A stretch of DNA of 64,000 nt. Origin: an uncultured Kordia sp. Lineage in GTDB: Bacteria; Bacteroidota; Bacteroidia; Flavobacteriales; Flavobacteriaceae. The stretch is taken from the NCBI RefSeq assembly GCF_947496985.1, contig NZ_CANMEZ010000006.1:245108-309107 (forward strand). The letters are read 5' to 3'. Positions 15,662-24,551 of the stretch are shown in pieces. Position numbers and translations under genes: made by a program. Under the pieces are notes generated by a model, which did no database searches, had not been told where the DNA came from, and worked only from the letters and a program-made list of their open reading frames with translations. Each line of letters begins with the position of its first letter. Position 1 is the first letter of the stretch.

Positions 15662-17295
15662 GCTTTTAAATCAATTTCTTTGATACTTTTAATTCGATTA
15701 CGCTCTAAGAAAGCATCAATCGTTTCAAAATGTTCTATAACACGCTTTTCTTTGAATTCAAATACTTTTTGAGATAATCCTTGCAGGAAATCACGATCGT
15801 GAGAAACTAAAATTAATGTACCATCAAAAGCTTTTAGTGCATCTTTTAAAACATCTTTGGAACGTAAATCTAAATGGTTTGTAGGTTCATCCAGAATCAA
15901 TAGATTTACGGGTTCCAATAGTAGTTTCACCATTGCCAAACGTGTTTTTTCTCCTCCAGAGAGCACACTAACTTTTTTATCAATATCATCTCCTTTAAAC
16001 ATGAATTGACCTAATATATTTTTGATTTGTGTACGAATATCGCCTTTTGCAACTTCATCTACTGTTTGAAAAATTGTCAAGTCCTGATCTAATAAAGATG
16101 CTTGGTTTTGCGCAAAATATCCCACTTTTACATTATGTCCTAGTTTGCAATTTCCTTCATGTTCTATTTCTCCCAAAATAGATTTAATCATGGTAGATTT
16201 CCCTTCTCCATTTCGTCCAACAAACGATACTTTTTCACCACGTGCAATAGAAAAACTAGCATCTTGAAATACGATATGCGCGTCATACTTCTTTGTCAAA
16301 TCTTCCACAATAACTGGATAATCTCCAGAACGTGGCGCAGGTGGAAATTTTAGCTTTAGAGCAGAATTGTCAACTTCGTCTATTTCAATAATTTGTAGTT
16401 TTTCCAACATTCGCACACGAGAAGCAACTTGATTAGTTTTAGAAAATGTTCCTTTAAAACGATCGATAAATGCCTGATTGTCTGCAATATATTTTTGTTG
16501 TTCTTGGTAAGCTTTTATTTGATGCGCTCTACGATCTTTTCGTAATTCTAGATAATGTGAATAGTTTGCTTTGTAATCGTAAATACGTCCCATTGTAACT
16601 TCTATCGTACGATTTGTTATGTTGTCAATAAACGCTCTATCATGCGAAATTACCATTACGGCATTTGCTTTGTTTACTAAGAAATCTTCCAACCAAATTA
16701 CAGATTCGATATCAATATGATTAGTTGGCTCATCTAACAAAATTAAATCAGGCTTTTGAAGTAATATTTTAGCCAATTCAATTCGCATACGCCATCCACC
16801 ACTGAATTCACTAGTCATTCGTTGAAAATCGTCTTGTTTAAATCCAAGTCCTTTTAGTGCTTTTTCAACTTCTGCATCATAGTTTATTTCTTCTAAAGCG
16901 TAGAATTGTTCTCCTAATTCAGAAACTTGCTCAATGATTTTCATATACGCATCACTTTCATAATCAGTACGTGTTTCCAGTTCTTTATTTAACGCGTCCA
17001 TTTGATCGCGCATAGTAAAAATATGTGCAAATGCTTTAGATGCTTCTTCAAAAACGGTACAATTATCTTCCGTCAGTAAATGCTGTGGTAAATACGCGAT
17101 TACAGTATCTTTTGGTGCGCTAATTTTTCCGCGTGTAGCATTCTGAACGCCTGCCACAATTTTCATCATTGTGGATTTCCCAGCCCCATTCTTTCCCATT
17201 AAAGCAATTTTATCATTTTCATTGATGACAAAATTTACATCACTAAATAAAGTTGTTCCACTAAACTCTACGGCAATATTATCTACTGTAATCAT
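15658..17295 (-). CDS. ABC-F family ATPase (YbiT/Uup-like translation factor)
   Basis: A 545-residue protein with two ABC domains and no membrane segment. Domain 1 has Walker A GKNGAGKST, signature FSGGWRMR and Walker B LILLDEPTNHID. An Arg/Lys-rich linker follows (around residues 240-300). Domain 2 has GRNGEGKST, LSGGEKTR and LLILDEPTNHLD. The length matches EttA and YbiT. Such proteins bind the ribosomal E site and rescue stalled or nascent-chain-specific translation; an antibiotic-resistance role is possible but lacks the long linker typical of those. It is a single gene, converging with the EreA-like gene. Confidence 0.93.
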   Translation of the reverse strand: MITVDNIAVEFSGTTLFSDVNFVINENDKIALMGKNGAGKSTMMKIVAGVQNATRGKISAPKDTVIAYLPQHLLTEDNCTVFEEASKAFAHIFTMRDQMDALNKELETRTDYESDAYMKIIEQVSELGEQFYALEEINYDAEVEKALKGLGFKQDDFQRMTSEFSGGWRMRIELAKILLQKPDLILLDEPTNHIDIESVIWLEDFLVNKANAVMVISHDRAFIDNITNRTIEVTMGRIYDYKANYSHYLELRKDRRAHQIKAYQEQQKYIADNQAFIDRFKGTFSKTNQVASRVRMLEKLQIIEIDEVDNSALKLKFPPAPRSGDYPVIVEDLTKKYDAHIVFQDASFSIARGEKVSFVGRNGEGKSTMIKSILGEIEHEGNCKLGHNVKVGYFAQNQASLLDQDLTIFQTVDEVAKGDIRTQIKNILGQFMFKGDDIDKKVSVLSGGEKTRLAMVKLLLEPVNLLILDEPTNHLDLRSKDVLKDALKAFDGTLILVSHDRDFLQGLSQKVFEFKEKRVIEHFETIDAFLERNRIKSIKEIDLKA

Positions 17296-17410
17296 GTGTT
17301 ATTTTTTCAGATTGCGAAATTAAGAAAAAGCACATAACTTTTATCTTTTTTACTATTTATATCTAATAGATTTCATTTATTTTTATGATCTGATACAGAT
17401 ACTTTTCAAA

Positions 17411-18034
17411 ATGCAAACAATACAGCAACAGTTAGCTTTTTTAGAACCTGAATTGGTTTCAGAAATTATTACAACTTCCAGTATTCAAAAGTTTTCAAAA
17501 GGAACCCAAATTTTGAGAGAAGCGCAATATATAAAGGTATTGCCAGTTGTATTGGAGGGTTCTGTAAAAGTGTTTTCTCGTTTTAACGAAAAAGAACTCC
17601 TACTCTATTACATTCAACCTGTTCAAAGTTGTGTAATGTCCTTTTCTTCTTGTTTAAATCAACAACCAAGTAAGGTATTTGCAATTACAGAAGAAGATTC
17701 AAAAATATTGCTAATTCCAGCTACCAACATTTCGATATGGTTAAAATCATACCCGAAATTTAATGCTTTATTTTACCAACAATACGATTTACGCTATTCA
17801 GAATTGCTTGATACTATTCAACATGTTTTGATTAATAGAATGGACAAGCGTTTATATGACTACTTACTCCAAAAATCGAAAGTTACGCAACAACAATCTT
17901 TTAAAATCACACATGGTGAAATTGCCAATGAGCTTGGGACTGCCAGAGAAGTTATTAGTCGTGTCATGAAAAAATTAGAAGCCGAAGGTAAAATTTCACA
18001 AACGTCAGATGGTATTAAAATTCACTCCTTGTGA
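17411..18034 (+). CDS. Crp/Fnr-family transcriptional regulator
   Basis: A 207-residue protein with an N-terminal sensor barrel (FSKGTQILREAQYIKVLPVVLEG) and a C-terminal winged helix, HGEIANELGTAREVISRVMKKLEAEGKI, close to classical Fnr/Crp recognition helices. Cys residues are present (SCVMSFSSC) but not in the FNR iron-sulfur arrangement. It is followed after 68 bases by a small DUF2892 membrane-protein gene. That pairing recurs in Bacteroidota, so the latter is a likely target. The effector is not readable. Confidence 0.9.
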   Translation: MQTIQQQLAFLEPELVSEIITTSSIQKFSKGTQILREAQYIKVLPVVLEGSVKVFSRFNEKELLLYYIQPVQSCVMSFSSCLNQQPSKVFAITEEDSKILLIPATNISIWLKSYPKFNALFYQQYDLRYSELLDTIQHVLINRMDKRLYDYLLQKSKVTQQQSFKITHGEIANELGTAREVISRVMKKLEAEGKISQTSDGIKIHSL

Positions 18035-18102
18035 CTTTAGTCACTGCATAGCTTTTTAGAAGTCTTGATCTTTGTTTTTATATCATTTTAAAGATTTCAA
18101 AG

Positions 18103-18303
18103 ATGAAAAAAAACATGGCAAATGCTGACCGCATTATCAGAATACTAATCACGATCATTGTAACAATACTTCACTTTACTAATGTTATTTCTGGAACTTT
18201 AGGAATTGTATTGATAACTATTGCAGCTATTTTACTTTTAACAAGTTTCATTAATTTTTGCCCCTTATATAGCATTTTCGGAATTAGCACACGAAAAGAA
18301 TAG
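18103..18303 (+). CDS. DUF2892 (YgaP-like) small membrane protein
   Basis: A 66-residue protein: a short basic N terminus (MKKNMANADRIIR), two transmembrane helices (ILITIIVTILHFTNVISG and LGIVLITIAAILLLTSFI) and the ending FCPLYSIFGISTR. This is the DUF2892 inner-membrane pattern, also found as the membrane part of YgaP rhodaneses. The conserved CPLY motif is present. An ATG at 18115 (MANADR) is an alternative start. Role unknown; it probably belongs to the regulon of the Crp/Fnr gene directly upstream. Confidence 0.85.
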   Translation: MKKNMANADRIIRILITIIVTILHFTNVISGTLGIVLITIAAILLLTSFINFCPLYSIFGISTRKE

Positions 18304-18377
18304 TACAATTACAGTGTTTCATGTAGCAGGTAATCATTTTTTTAGATTGCCTGCTTTTTCTATTCTACACGCTCTTA

Positions 18378-18408
18378 TTTGGATTTCTTAAAATTATAAA
18401 TATATTTG
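18378..18408 (+). promoter_or_regulatory. Promoter of the Rrf2 gene (TTTG-N19-TATATTTG)
   Basis: TTTG at 18378-18381 and TATATTTG at 18401-18408 are separated by 19 bases, a consensus Bacteroidota promoter. The transcription start would fall in or next to the operator at 18412-18434. Confidence 0.75.
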
Positions 18409-18411
18409 CAT

Positions 18412-18434
18412 ACTAAATATAAAGAATATATAGT
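18412..18434. promoter_or_regulatory. Rrf2 operator 1: ACTAAATAT-N5-ATATATAGT
   Basis: 9-5-9 inverted repeat with one mismatch, ending one base before the TTG start of the Rrf2 gene. It repeats at 18881-18903. Confidence 0.7.
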
Positions 18435-18863
18435 TTGAGTTATCCATTATCATTTTCGAAAGCTGTTTTGGTTGTTATTTTTATTTCAGATAAAATACGG
18501 CAAGGACAGTTTGAATTTTTATCTACAAAATCTATTTCGGAAATATTAAATATTCCTAGACCAACTTTGGTGAAAATTTTACAAGGCCTTTCCATACATG
18601 GAATTATTGAAACTAAAGAAGGAAAACAAGGTGGAATTAGATTGTTGAAAAAACCGTCGCAGATTACAATTTTGGATATTTTAAATGCATTGGAAACCGG
18701 TAAACCATTGTTTCAAACTACATTCAATATTTTAGCAGAAGGAAAAAGACCTGATAACGCGCAAAAGTCTATTTCTAAATTATTAACCGATGCAGAGCAA
18801 CAAATGAAAGCTGTATTGCATCAAAAAACAATAGAAGAAATATTGATTGAAATGAACGATTGA
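18435..18863 (+). CDS. Rrf2-family transcriptional regulator (TTG start)
   Basis: A 142-residue Rrf2 regulator: winged helix LSTKSISEILNIPRPTLVKILQGL with the wing GIIETKEGKQGGIRLLKKP, then a helical dimerisation part. The three Cys that hold an iron-sulfur cluster in IscR/NsrR are absent, so it should sense something else. An in-frame stop at 18420-18422 and the lack of any ATG before the conserved domain make the TTG at 18435 the start. An inverted repeat abuts this start and recurs upstream of the next gene, indicating autoregulation plus control of that gene. Confidence 0.88.
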   Translation: MSYPLSFSKAVLVVIFISDKIRQGQFEFLSTKSISEILNIPRPTLVKILQGLSIHGIIETKEGKQGGIRLLKKPSQITILDILNALETGKPLFQTTFNILAEGKRPDNAQKSISKLLTDAEQQMKAVLHQKTIEEILIEMND

Positions 18864-18880
18864 TATTTTTTTATTTTTAA

Positions 18881-18903
18881 CTATATATAATAAATATATA
18901 GTA
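18881..18903. promoter_or_regulatory. Rrf2 operator 2: perfect ACTATATAT-N5-ATATATAGT
   Basis: Perfect 9-5-9 palindrome with the same arms and spacing as 18412-18434, located 22 bases upstream of the barrel-protein start. Confidence 0.75.
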
Positions 18904-18924
18904 TAATCATTTAAAATGTAATTA

Positions 18925-19530
18925 ATGAAAAAAATCAAAAAAGGAATCATCACTTTAATCATCAGTTTAGGAATGAGTCATTATGTTTCTGCTCAAACTG
19001 ACGATTCTAACACAAAAAATGAAACAACAAAGTTTAGTATAGAAATTGATCCGGCAACTTTTGCATTTAACGGATATAGTTTTCATATGAGAATACAACC
19101 AAAAGGCTGTAATCACTTACTAGCTGGTTTTGGAACCTATGCGTTAGATTTTCCAGATGCTTTGGTAAATTTTAATAGTAAGAATAAAGATAAAGGTTGG
19201 AATATTAGCATCAATCAAGGATACAGTGTTTTTGGTGAACACCATTTTACGAAAGTCAATGAAAAGTGGTTTGTTGGTACACAAATTGGAATTCAAGAAT
19301 TTACACTTGAAAATGGCACAATTTTGGGCAATGAAAAGTTCACAAATTTGTTAGCGATGGTATATGCTGGATATACACTAAAACCCTTTAAAAATAAGTT
19401 GTACATAAAACCTTGGGCGGGAATTGGATATACAACGAAGCTATCTGGAAGTAATACACTTGGAACTTCAGAATATGACATTGCTCCTATTACGATGTTT
19501 GTAACTGTACATATAGGCTATACTTTTTAG
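18925..19530 (+). CDS. Predicted outer membrane beta-barrel protein, Rrf2 target
   Basis: A 201-residue protein with a Sec signal (ITLIISLGMSHYVSAQ, cleavage near residue 24). The mature part has alternating strands with Gly and aromatic residues (GFGTYALDF, FVGTQIGIQEF, LYIKPWAGIGYTTKL) and ends VTVHIGYTF with a C-terminal Phe, as in small eight-strand barrels of the outer membrane. No family name can be given. It is transcribed with or just after the Rrf2 gene and carries a perfect copy of the putative Rrf2 operator upstream, so it is the most likely regulated target. Confidence 0.75.
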   Translation: MKKIKKGIITLIISLGMSHYVSAQTDDSNTKNETTKFSIEIDPATFAFNGYSFHMRIQPKGCNHLLAGFGTYALDFPDALVNFNSKNKDKGWNISINQGYSVFGEHHFTKVNEKWFVGTQIGIQEFTLENGTILGNEKFTNLLAMVYAGYTLKPFKNKLYIKPWAGIGYTTKLSGSNTLGTSEYDIAPITMFVTVHIGYTF

Positions 19531-19574
19531 TATGCATATAAAACAACTTGAATATCTTATAAACAAACTTCAAA

Positions 19575-19609
19575 ACCAATGTAGACAATAAGTCTGCATT
19601 GGTATTTTT
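19575..19609 (+). terminator. Intrinsic terminator
   Basis: ACCAATGTAGAC and GTCTGCATTGGT pair (one G-T), followed by ATTTTTG. Confidence 0.8.
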
Positions 19610-19702
19610 GCTTTATATATTAGTATAGAATCATTCAAAAATATAAAATACTTAAGAAATTTAGTTTTAAAATACGTAAATTTAAACTTACACTATTTTT
19701 AC

Positions 19703-20296
19703 ATGAAGGAATCTAATTCCATTGTTCACGAAATTTTCTCAAAAAAACTCTCCTTTACACAAGAAGAGATTTCCTTTATTGAACAAAAATATGAACGTGT
19801 TCTCTTTGAGAAAGGCACTATAATTCTCCGTGCCAATGAACATGTAAAATATCAATATTTTGTATCCGAAGGTTGTTTACGCACGTATCTTATTGCAAAA
19901 TCTGGAAAAGAACACACGATTCAATTTGCCATTAAAGATTGGTGGATTAGTGATTATATAGGATACTTTTCACAATCAAAATCTGTGTTAAATATTGAAT
20001 GTATTGAACATGCCGTTTTGTATAAAATTTCACGAAATGATATGGAAGAAATTTATACAAAGATTCCTAAAACAGAAAGTTATATTCGTAAAAAACTAGA
20101 ACGTTCGTTTGTAAGTTTCCAGAAGCGGATTCTTGCCAATTTATCACAATCTGCCAAAGAGCGTTACCTCAACTTCACACAGGATTACCCAAACATTGAA
20201 CAATACGTAAAAAACTATCATATAGCATCTTACCTTGGAATTACAACAGAAAGTTTAAGCCGTATTCGAAAAGAAATTGCAAAAAGTAGTTCTTAA
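19703..20296 (+). CDS. Crp/Fnr-family transcriptional regulator
   Basis: A 197-residue regulator of the same Bacteroidota subgroup as the gene at 9624-10208: WWISDYIGYF in the sensor barrel and helix-turn-helix IASYLGITTESLSRIRKEI at the C terminus. It lacks FNR-type cysteines and the cAMP signature. Co-directional with the DJ-1-like lipoprotein gene 65 bases downstream, so regulator and amidotransferase-like gene again occur as a pair, as they do at 8.4-10.2 kb. The signal is unknown. Confidence 0.88.
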   Translation: MKESNSIVHEIFSKKLSFTQEEISFIEQKYERVLFEKGTIILRANEHVKYQYFVSEGCLRTYLIAKSGKEHTIQFAIKDWWISDYIGYFSQSKSVLNIECIEHAVLYKISRNDMEEIYTKIPKTESYIRKKLERSFVSFQKRILANLSQSAKERYLNFTQDYPNIEQYVKNYHIASYLGITTESLSRIRKEIAKSSS

Positions 20297-20328
20297 CATA
20301 CATCAATTTTTTTCTCTGAAACATATTA

Positions 20329-20336
20329 TAGTTTTG
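20329..20336 (+). promoter_or_regulatory. Possible -7 box (TAGTTTTG)
   Basis: It fits TAnnTTTG, 25 bases upstream of the DJ-1-like gene. No clear -33 TTTG. Confidence 0.4.
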
Positions 20337-20361
20337 TTTTCTTAAAACAATCTCTCCCCTT

Positions 20362-21153
20362 ATGAAATATATAATGAGTGCATTAGCAGTAATCGTTTTA
20401 GTAACTGCGTGCAATATGAAAAGTAAAGAACCTCCCAATAATACAGGAATTAACGAAACAAAAAATATAAAAATGAAAAAAGTACTATTTGTACTCACAA
20501 GTCATGATGAACTTGGTAAAACTGGTGAAAAAACGGGGTTTTGGATTGAAGAATTTGCAGCTCCATATTATGCTTTAAAAGATAAAGGTGTTGAAATTAC
20601 AATTGCTTCTCCTAAAGGTGGACAACCACCAATTGACCCAAAAAGTGAAAGTGAAGATTTTCAAACACCTGCTAACAAGCGTTTTAATGAAGACAAAGAA
20701 ACACAAAAGCTTTTAGCCAATTCATTACAATTGGCAAACGTAAAAGAAGCGGATTATGATGCTGTTTTTTATCCTGGTGGACATGGACCATTATGGGATT
20801 TATCAGAAGATCCAAATTCTATCAAACTTATTGAAGCATTTTACAACAATAACAAACCTGTAGCTGCTGTTTGCCACGCTCCAGCAGTATTTAAAAATGT
20901 AAAAAATACTGATGGAACTCCGCTAGTTAATGGTAAAAAGGTAACAGGTTTTACTAATACGGAAGAAGAAGCTGTGGAATTGACAGCAATTGTACCGTTT
21001 TTAGTTGAAGATATGCTAAAAGAAAATGGTGGCATATTTTCACGAGGAGAAGACTGGAATGCGTATGCTATAGAAGATGGTTTATTAATTACAGGGCAAA
21101 ATCCTGCATCTTCTGAAAAGGTAGCTGAATTGCTACTAGAAAAACTGAAATAG
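20362..21153 (+). CDS. DJ-1/PfpI-family lipoprotein, Hsp31-like
   Basis: A 263-residue predicted lipoprotein (signal ending VLVTAC, Cys near residue 17) followed by a DJ-1 superfamily domain of the Hsp31/glyoxalase III type. It has the Glu in FWIEEFAAPYYAL, IASPKGGQPPIDP, YPGGHGPLWDL and the nucleophile in AAVCHAPAV. Cytosolic members convert methylglyoxal or act on glycated proteins. The lipid anchor would place this one in the envelope, which is unusual. An internal ATG at 20473 (MKKVLFVLTSHDE) would give a soluble 226-residue form, so the true start could be there. Upstream neighbour: a Crp/Fnr regulator. Confidence 0.85.
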   Translation: MKYIMSALAVIVLVTACNMKSKEPPNNTGINETKNIKMKKVLFVLTSHDELGKTGEKTGFWIEEFAAPYYALKDKGVEITIASPKGGQPPIDPKSESEDFQTPANKRFNEDKETQKLLANSLQLANVKEADYDAVFYPGGHGPLWDLSEDPNSIKLIEAFYNNNKPVAAVCHAPAVFKNVKNTDGTPLVNGKKVTGFTNTEEEAVELTAIVPFLVEDMLKENGGIFSRGEDWNAYAIEDGLLITGQNPASSEKVAELLLEKLK

Positions 21154-21176
21154 AGAATTATAAATTTATAGTACAA

Positions 21177-21207
21177 AAAAAGGGAGCTCATAATGAGTTC
21201 CCTTTTT
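21177..21207. terminator. Bidirectional intrinsic terminator
   Basis: AAAAAGGGAGCTCA and TGAGTTCCCTTTTT pair around TAA. It serves the DJ-1-like gene and, on the other strand, the 54-residue membrane-protein gene. Confidence 0.85.
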
Positions 21208-21226
21208 GTCTTTGTCCTTTTCGTAT

Positions 21227-21391
21227 TTAGGATTCTTTCTTTGCTGCTCTCCATTCGTCAAAACGCTCTTTTAACGCTCCAGTTACCCAATAAGGTACTA
21301 TAAATGTTAATAAAAGTATCATCAACCAAAACCCAATGGTTAAGATTGTAAGGAAAGCTAAAAAGCCTAAATATTGTTGAAATTCAAACAT
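21227..21391 (-). CDS. 54-residue single-gene membrane protein
   Basis: A short ORF from ATG (21389-21391) to TAA (21227-21229): a 10-residue aromatic N terminus (MFEFQQYLGF), one or two hydrophobic helices (LAFLTILTIGFWLMILLLTF, then IVPYWVTGAL) and a charged tail (KERFDEWRAAKKES). The composition and the terminator immediately after the stop support a real gene. No family recognised; an inner-membrane location is expected. Confidence 0.6.
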   Translation of the reverse strand: MFEFQQYLGFLAFLTILTIGFWLMILLLTFIVPYWVTGALKERFDEWRAAKKES

Positions 21392-21482
21392 ATTTTCCGG
21401 AATTTATCGAATTCAGCAGCAAAGATATTGTAATAAATTCAATATTCATATAGAAACATTGAGAATTATTAACAATTTCCTA

Positions 21483-22835
21483 TTAGTTTTTGTGAACATC
21501 TACAGCGTTATCAAAATTCAATTTTACACCTTGATTACTTTTTGTTCCTAAGGTTTCATTTACATACTGTACGACTTCTGTTTGTGAGTCATTTGATAAC
21601 GTAGTAAAAATAGTTTCTCCTACAGTTAGAGCTTTATAAACGTTTTTGAATGTATATGTCTGATTACTATTATATTGAAAATCTCCATTCTTTGCACTAT
21701 TCGTTGGAGCTGCGTAATACGTTTTAAAATCTAGCAAATCAAAATTTACAGTATTGTATGTAAATACCTTAAATGCTGGATTGTTTCCATGATTTACTGC
21801 TATTCCTGGCGTTGAAATGGAATATGAAATCATATCTGCAACTTTATCAGACGTATGCGATTTGTAAATACGTCGCAAACCATCTGTATGTGTATGTCCA
21901 TTTAACAAGCCTGTGATATTTTTTTGATGTTTTTCAAGAATATCTATAAACCCATTATTTAATGTATGTGAAGTTCCTGAAAGATCCGTATACGTAAGTG
22001 ACGGTTTCCACATTGGCGATCCTCCATAACCATCTATTCCAATAGGAATATGCATCATAATCATAACACGATCATTAGCAGCTAAATTCTTCATCGTAGT
22101 TTCAAACCAATGCATTTGATCTTGTGTCGCTTTTTGCTGTGAAACTCCATCATCTCCAACATACGGATGACTTCCGCTATTTGAAAAAATTACAGTGTTT
22201 AATGCGATTACTTTTAATGTTTTTCCGTTATTTACTAAGTCTACTGAATAATATCCAAACTCTTTATTAAAATCTAAATTTGTTGGTCGTGTCACTGTAG
22301 AACTACCATTAAGAATTGGCCATGGATTGCTTGGGTCTGCATCTTTAGTCAAAACACTATTTCCATTAGCATTTGTAAAAGAATGGTAATCTCCTTCTAA
22401 TGAATCATTATTTCCAGGTAAATATAAAATAGGAATTCCTACTTGCAAGCTTCTTAAATTTTCAAGCATTGAATGTGTATTCTCTCTTCTTTCATTATCA
22501 TCATAACCTGGCAAATCGCCTAAGTATACCATAAACTGTGGCTCTTCAGTCTTTACAACACTTTCAATCTTTGTTTTTGTTTTATTCCACAAAACATCAC
22601 TTGTTACACTTATACTAGAAGAACCGAAAGTAGTTTCTTTTAAATCTACATCTACATGCACATCTGACAATGACAAAAATGTAGCAGTTGTTGATGTCTT
22701 AGCTATTTCTACAGCTGCTCCAGCTTTTGCTTCCACATTTGTATCTGAAGTTGGATCGTTTTTAGTATCTGACTTTCCTTTACACCCAAAAAACAATAGA
22801 CTTAGAAGTAAAGCATACAAAAAGATAGTTTTCAT
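21483..22835 (-). CDS. Metallophosphoesterase lipoprotein (acid sphingomyelinase-like)
   Basis: A 450-residue lipoprotein (ALLLSLLFFGC, Cys near residue 18). The calcineurin-like metal motifs are in order: SLSDVHVD (D-x-H), YLGDLPGYDD (GD), PGNNDS (GNND/E), MMHIPIG (H) and NGHTHTDG (GHxH). The insertions and order fit the acid sphingomyelinase-like phosphodiesterases. Likely role: periplasmic or surface cleavage of phosphodiesters or phosphomonoesters for phosphate or lipid scavenging. Single gene; upstream spacer 22836-23074 contains its promoter and that of fumC. Confidence 0.85.
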   Translation of the reverse strand: MKTIFLYALLLSLLFFGCKGKSDTKNDPTSDTNVEAKAGAAVEIAKTSTTATFLSLSDVHVDVDLKETTFGSSSISVTSDVLWNKTKTKIESVVKTEEPQFMVYLGDLPGYDDNERRENTHSMLENLRSLQVGIPILYLPGNNDSLEGDYHSFTNANGNSVLTKDADPSNPWPILNGSSTVTRPTNLDFNKEFGYYSVDLVNNGKTLKVIALNTVIFSNSGSHPYVGDDGVSQQKATQDQMHWFETTMKNLAANDRVMIMMHIPIGIDGYGGSPMWKPSLTYTDLSGTSHTLNNGFIDILEKHQKNITGLLNGHTHTDGLRRIYKSHTSDKVADMISYSISTPGIAVNHGNNPAFKVFTYNTVNFDLLDFKTYYAAPTNSAKNGDFQYNSNQTYTFKNVYKALTVGETIFTTLSNDSQTEVVQYVNETLGTKSNQGVKLNFDNAVDVHKN

Positions 22836-23044
22836 TTTTTGTAAATTTAATTGGTTACGTATTTAATGCACAAGATACTAAAAACACATTCAAACAAATA
22901 CAAGTACTTTCACGTGATTTATATGCAACAAATTGTTTATCTGACGTATAAGCAGCTACTATTCTAGTAATAAGAATGATGGTTTTATGTGTATAATTAA
23001 TCATAAAAAAGACAAAAAAACTACGTTACTCCATGTAAAATATT

Positions 23045-23052
23045 TAATTTTG
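23045..23052 (+). promoter_or_regulatory. -7 box (TAATTTTG) of fumC
   Basis: Matches TAnnTTTG 22 bases upstream of the fumC ATG. The -33 element is not evident. Confidence 0.5.
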
Positions 23053-23074
23053 CACTGCTAAAAAATCAATCCAC

Positions 23075-24472
23075 ATGGAATATAGAATTGAGAAAGATAC
23101 CATGGGCGAAGTAAAAGTGCCTGCAGACAAAATCTGGGGAGCACAAACAGAACGCTCTAGAAATAATTTTAAAATTGGTGCACCGGCAAGTATGCCACTA
23201 GAAGTAGTATACGGTTTTGCTTATTTAAAAAAAGCCGCTGCTTTTACAAACTGTGAATTAGGTGTATTACCAATTGAAAAAAGAGATTTAATTGCTACTG
23301 TTTGCGATGAAATCTTAGCAGGAAAACACGACGATCAGTTTCCATTAGTTATTTGGCAAACAGGTTCTGGAACGCAATCAAACATGAATGTAAATGAAGT
23401 GATTGCAAACAGAGCACATCAGTTAGCTGGAAAAAAGATTGGTGAAGGTGAAAAAACAATTCAGCCAAATGATGATGTAAATAAATCACAATCATCAAAT
23501 GATACTTTTCCAACTGGAATGCACATTGCTGCCTACAAGAAAATTGTTGAGAATACAATTCCTGGCGTTGAACAATTACGTGATACTTTAAAGAAGAAAT
23601 CAGAGGAGTTCAAAAATGTTGTAAAAATTGGTAGAACACACTTAATGGATGCAACACCATTAACATTAGGACAAGAATTTTCTGGATATGTTTCTCAATT
23701 AAATCACGGTTTAAAAGCCTTAGAAAACACATTACCACATTTAAGTGAAATTGCACTTGGTGGAACAGCTGTTGGAACAGGATTAAATACTCCAAAAGGA
23801 TATGCTAAACGTGTTTCTGAATTTATCGCACGTTTTACAGAATTGCCATTTATTACTGCTGAAAACAAGTTTGAAGCGTTGGCTGCACATGATGCTATGG
23901 TGGAAACACATGGAGCATTAAAACAATTAGCGGTTTCTATTAATAAAATAGCAAATGATATTCGTTTAATGGCTTCAGGACCACGTTCAGGAATTGGAGA
24001 ACTAATCATCCCAGCTAACGAGCCAGGAAGTTCTATTATGCCCGGAAAAGTAAACCCTACACAGTGTGAAGCTATTACTATGGTTTGTGCACAAGTTATG
24101 GGGAATGATGTTGCGGTAACTGTTGGAGGAACACAAGGACATTACGAGCTAAATGTTTTCAAACCAATGATGATTGCAAACGTATTACAATCAGCACAAT
24201 TGATTGGAGATGCATGTGTGAGCTTTGATGTAAACTGTGTGGCAGGAATTGAGCCAAACCATTCAAGAATTACTGAATTGGTAAACAACTCATTAATGCT
24301 AGTAACTGCTTTAAACACAAAAATTGGTTATTACAAAGCGGCTGAAATAGCAAATACAGCACATCAAAACGGAACTACGTTGCGTGAAGAAGCTGTAAAT
24401 TTAGGCTATGTAACTCCAGAAGAATATGACGAATGGGTAAAACCAGAAAATATGGTTGGAGCAATGAAATAA
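23075..24472 (+). CDS. fumC: Class II fumarate hydratase
   Basis: A 465-residue fumarase of the homotetrameric, iron-free class. It interconverts fumarate and L-malate in the TCA cycle. Visible: active-site regions [14 protein letters not shown], the NDTFPT block, [20 protein letters not shown] and the superfamily signature [11 protein letters not shown]. Length equals that of E. coli FumC. The gene stands alone with its own promoter and terminator. Aspartase, the close relative, is less likely given the NVNEV and overall similarity to FumC. Confidence 0.95.
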   Translation: MEYRIEKDTMGEVKVPADKIWGAQTERSRNNFKIGAPASMPLEVVYGFAYLKKAAAFTNCELGVLPIEKRDLIATVCDEILAGKHDDQFPLVIWQTGSGTQSNMNVNEVIANRAHQLAGKKIGEGEKTIQPNDDVNKSQSSNDTFPTGMHIAAYKKIVENTIPGVEQLRDTLKKKSEEFKNVVKIGRTHLMDATPLTLGQEFSGYVSQLNHGLKALENTLPHLSEIALGGTAVGTGLNTPKGYAKRVSEFIARFTELPFITAENKFEALAAHDAMVETHGALKQLAVSINKIANDIRLMASGPRSGIGELIIPANEPGSSIMPGKVNPTQCEAITMVCAQVMGNDVAVTVGGTQGHYELNVFKPMMIANVLQSAQLIGDACVSFDVNCVAGIEPNHSRITELVNNSLMLVTALNTKIGYYKAAEIANTAHQNGTTLREEAVNLGYVTPEEYDEWVKPENMVGAMK

Positions 24473-24494
24473 TTGTTTCTAACTAACATATATT

Positions 24495-24530
24495 AAAAAA
24501 CCGTACTAAGAATTTTAGTACGGTTTTTTT
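24495..24530. terminator. Bidirectional intrinsic terminator after fumC
   Basis: AAAAAACCGTACTAA and TTAGTACGGTTTTTT form a perfect stem. It also faces the converging carbonic anhydrase gene. Confidence 0.92.
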
Positions 24531-24551
24531 ATTTTTAATATGTTATAAAAA

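Noticed and set aside
20241..20498. Minus-strand ORF over the Crp/Fnr-DJ-1 junction
   Set aside because: It overlaps two well-supported genes and has no recognisable product.
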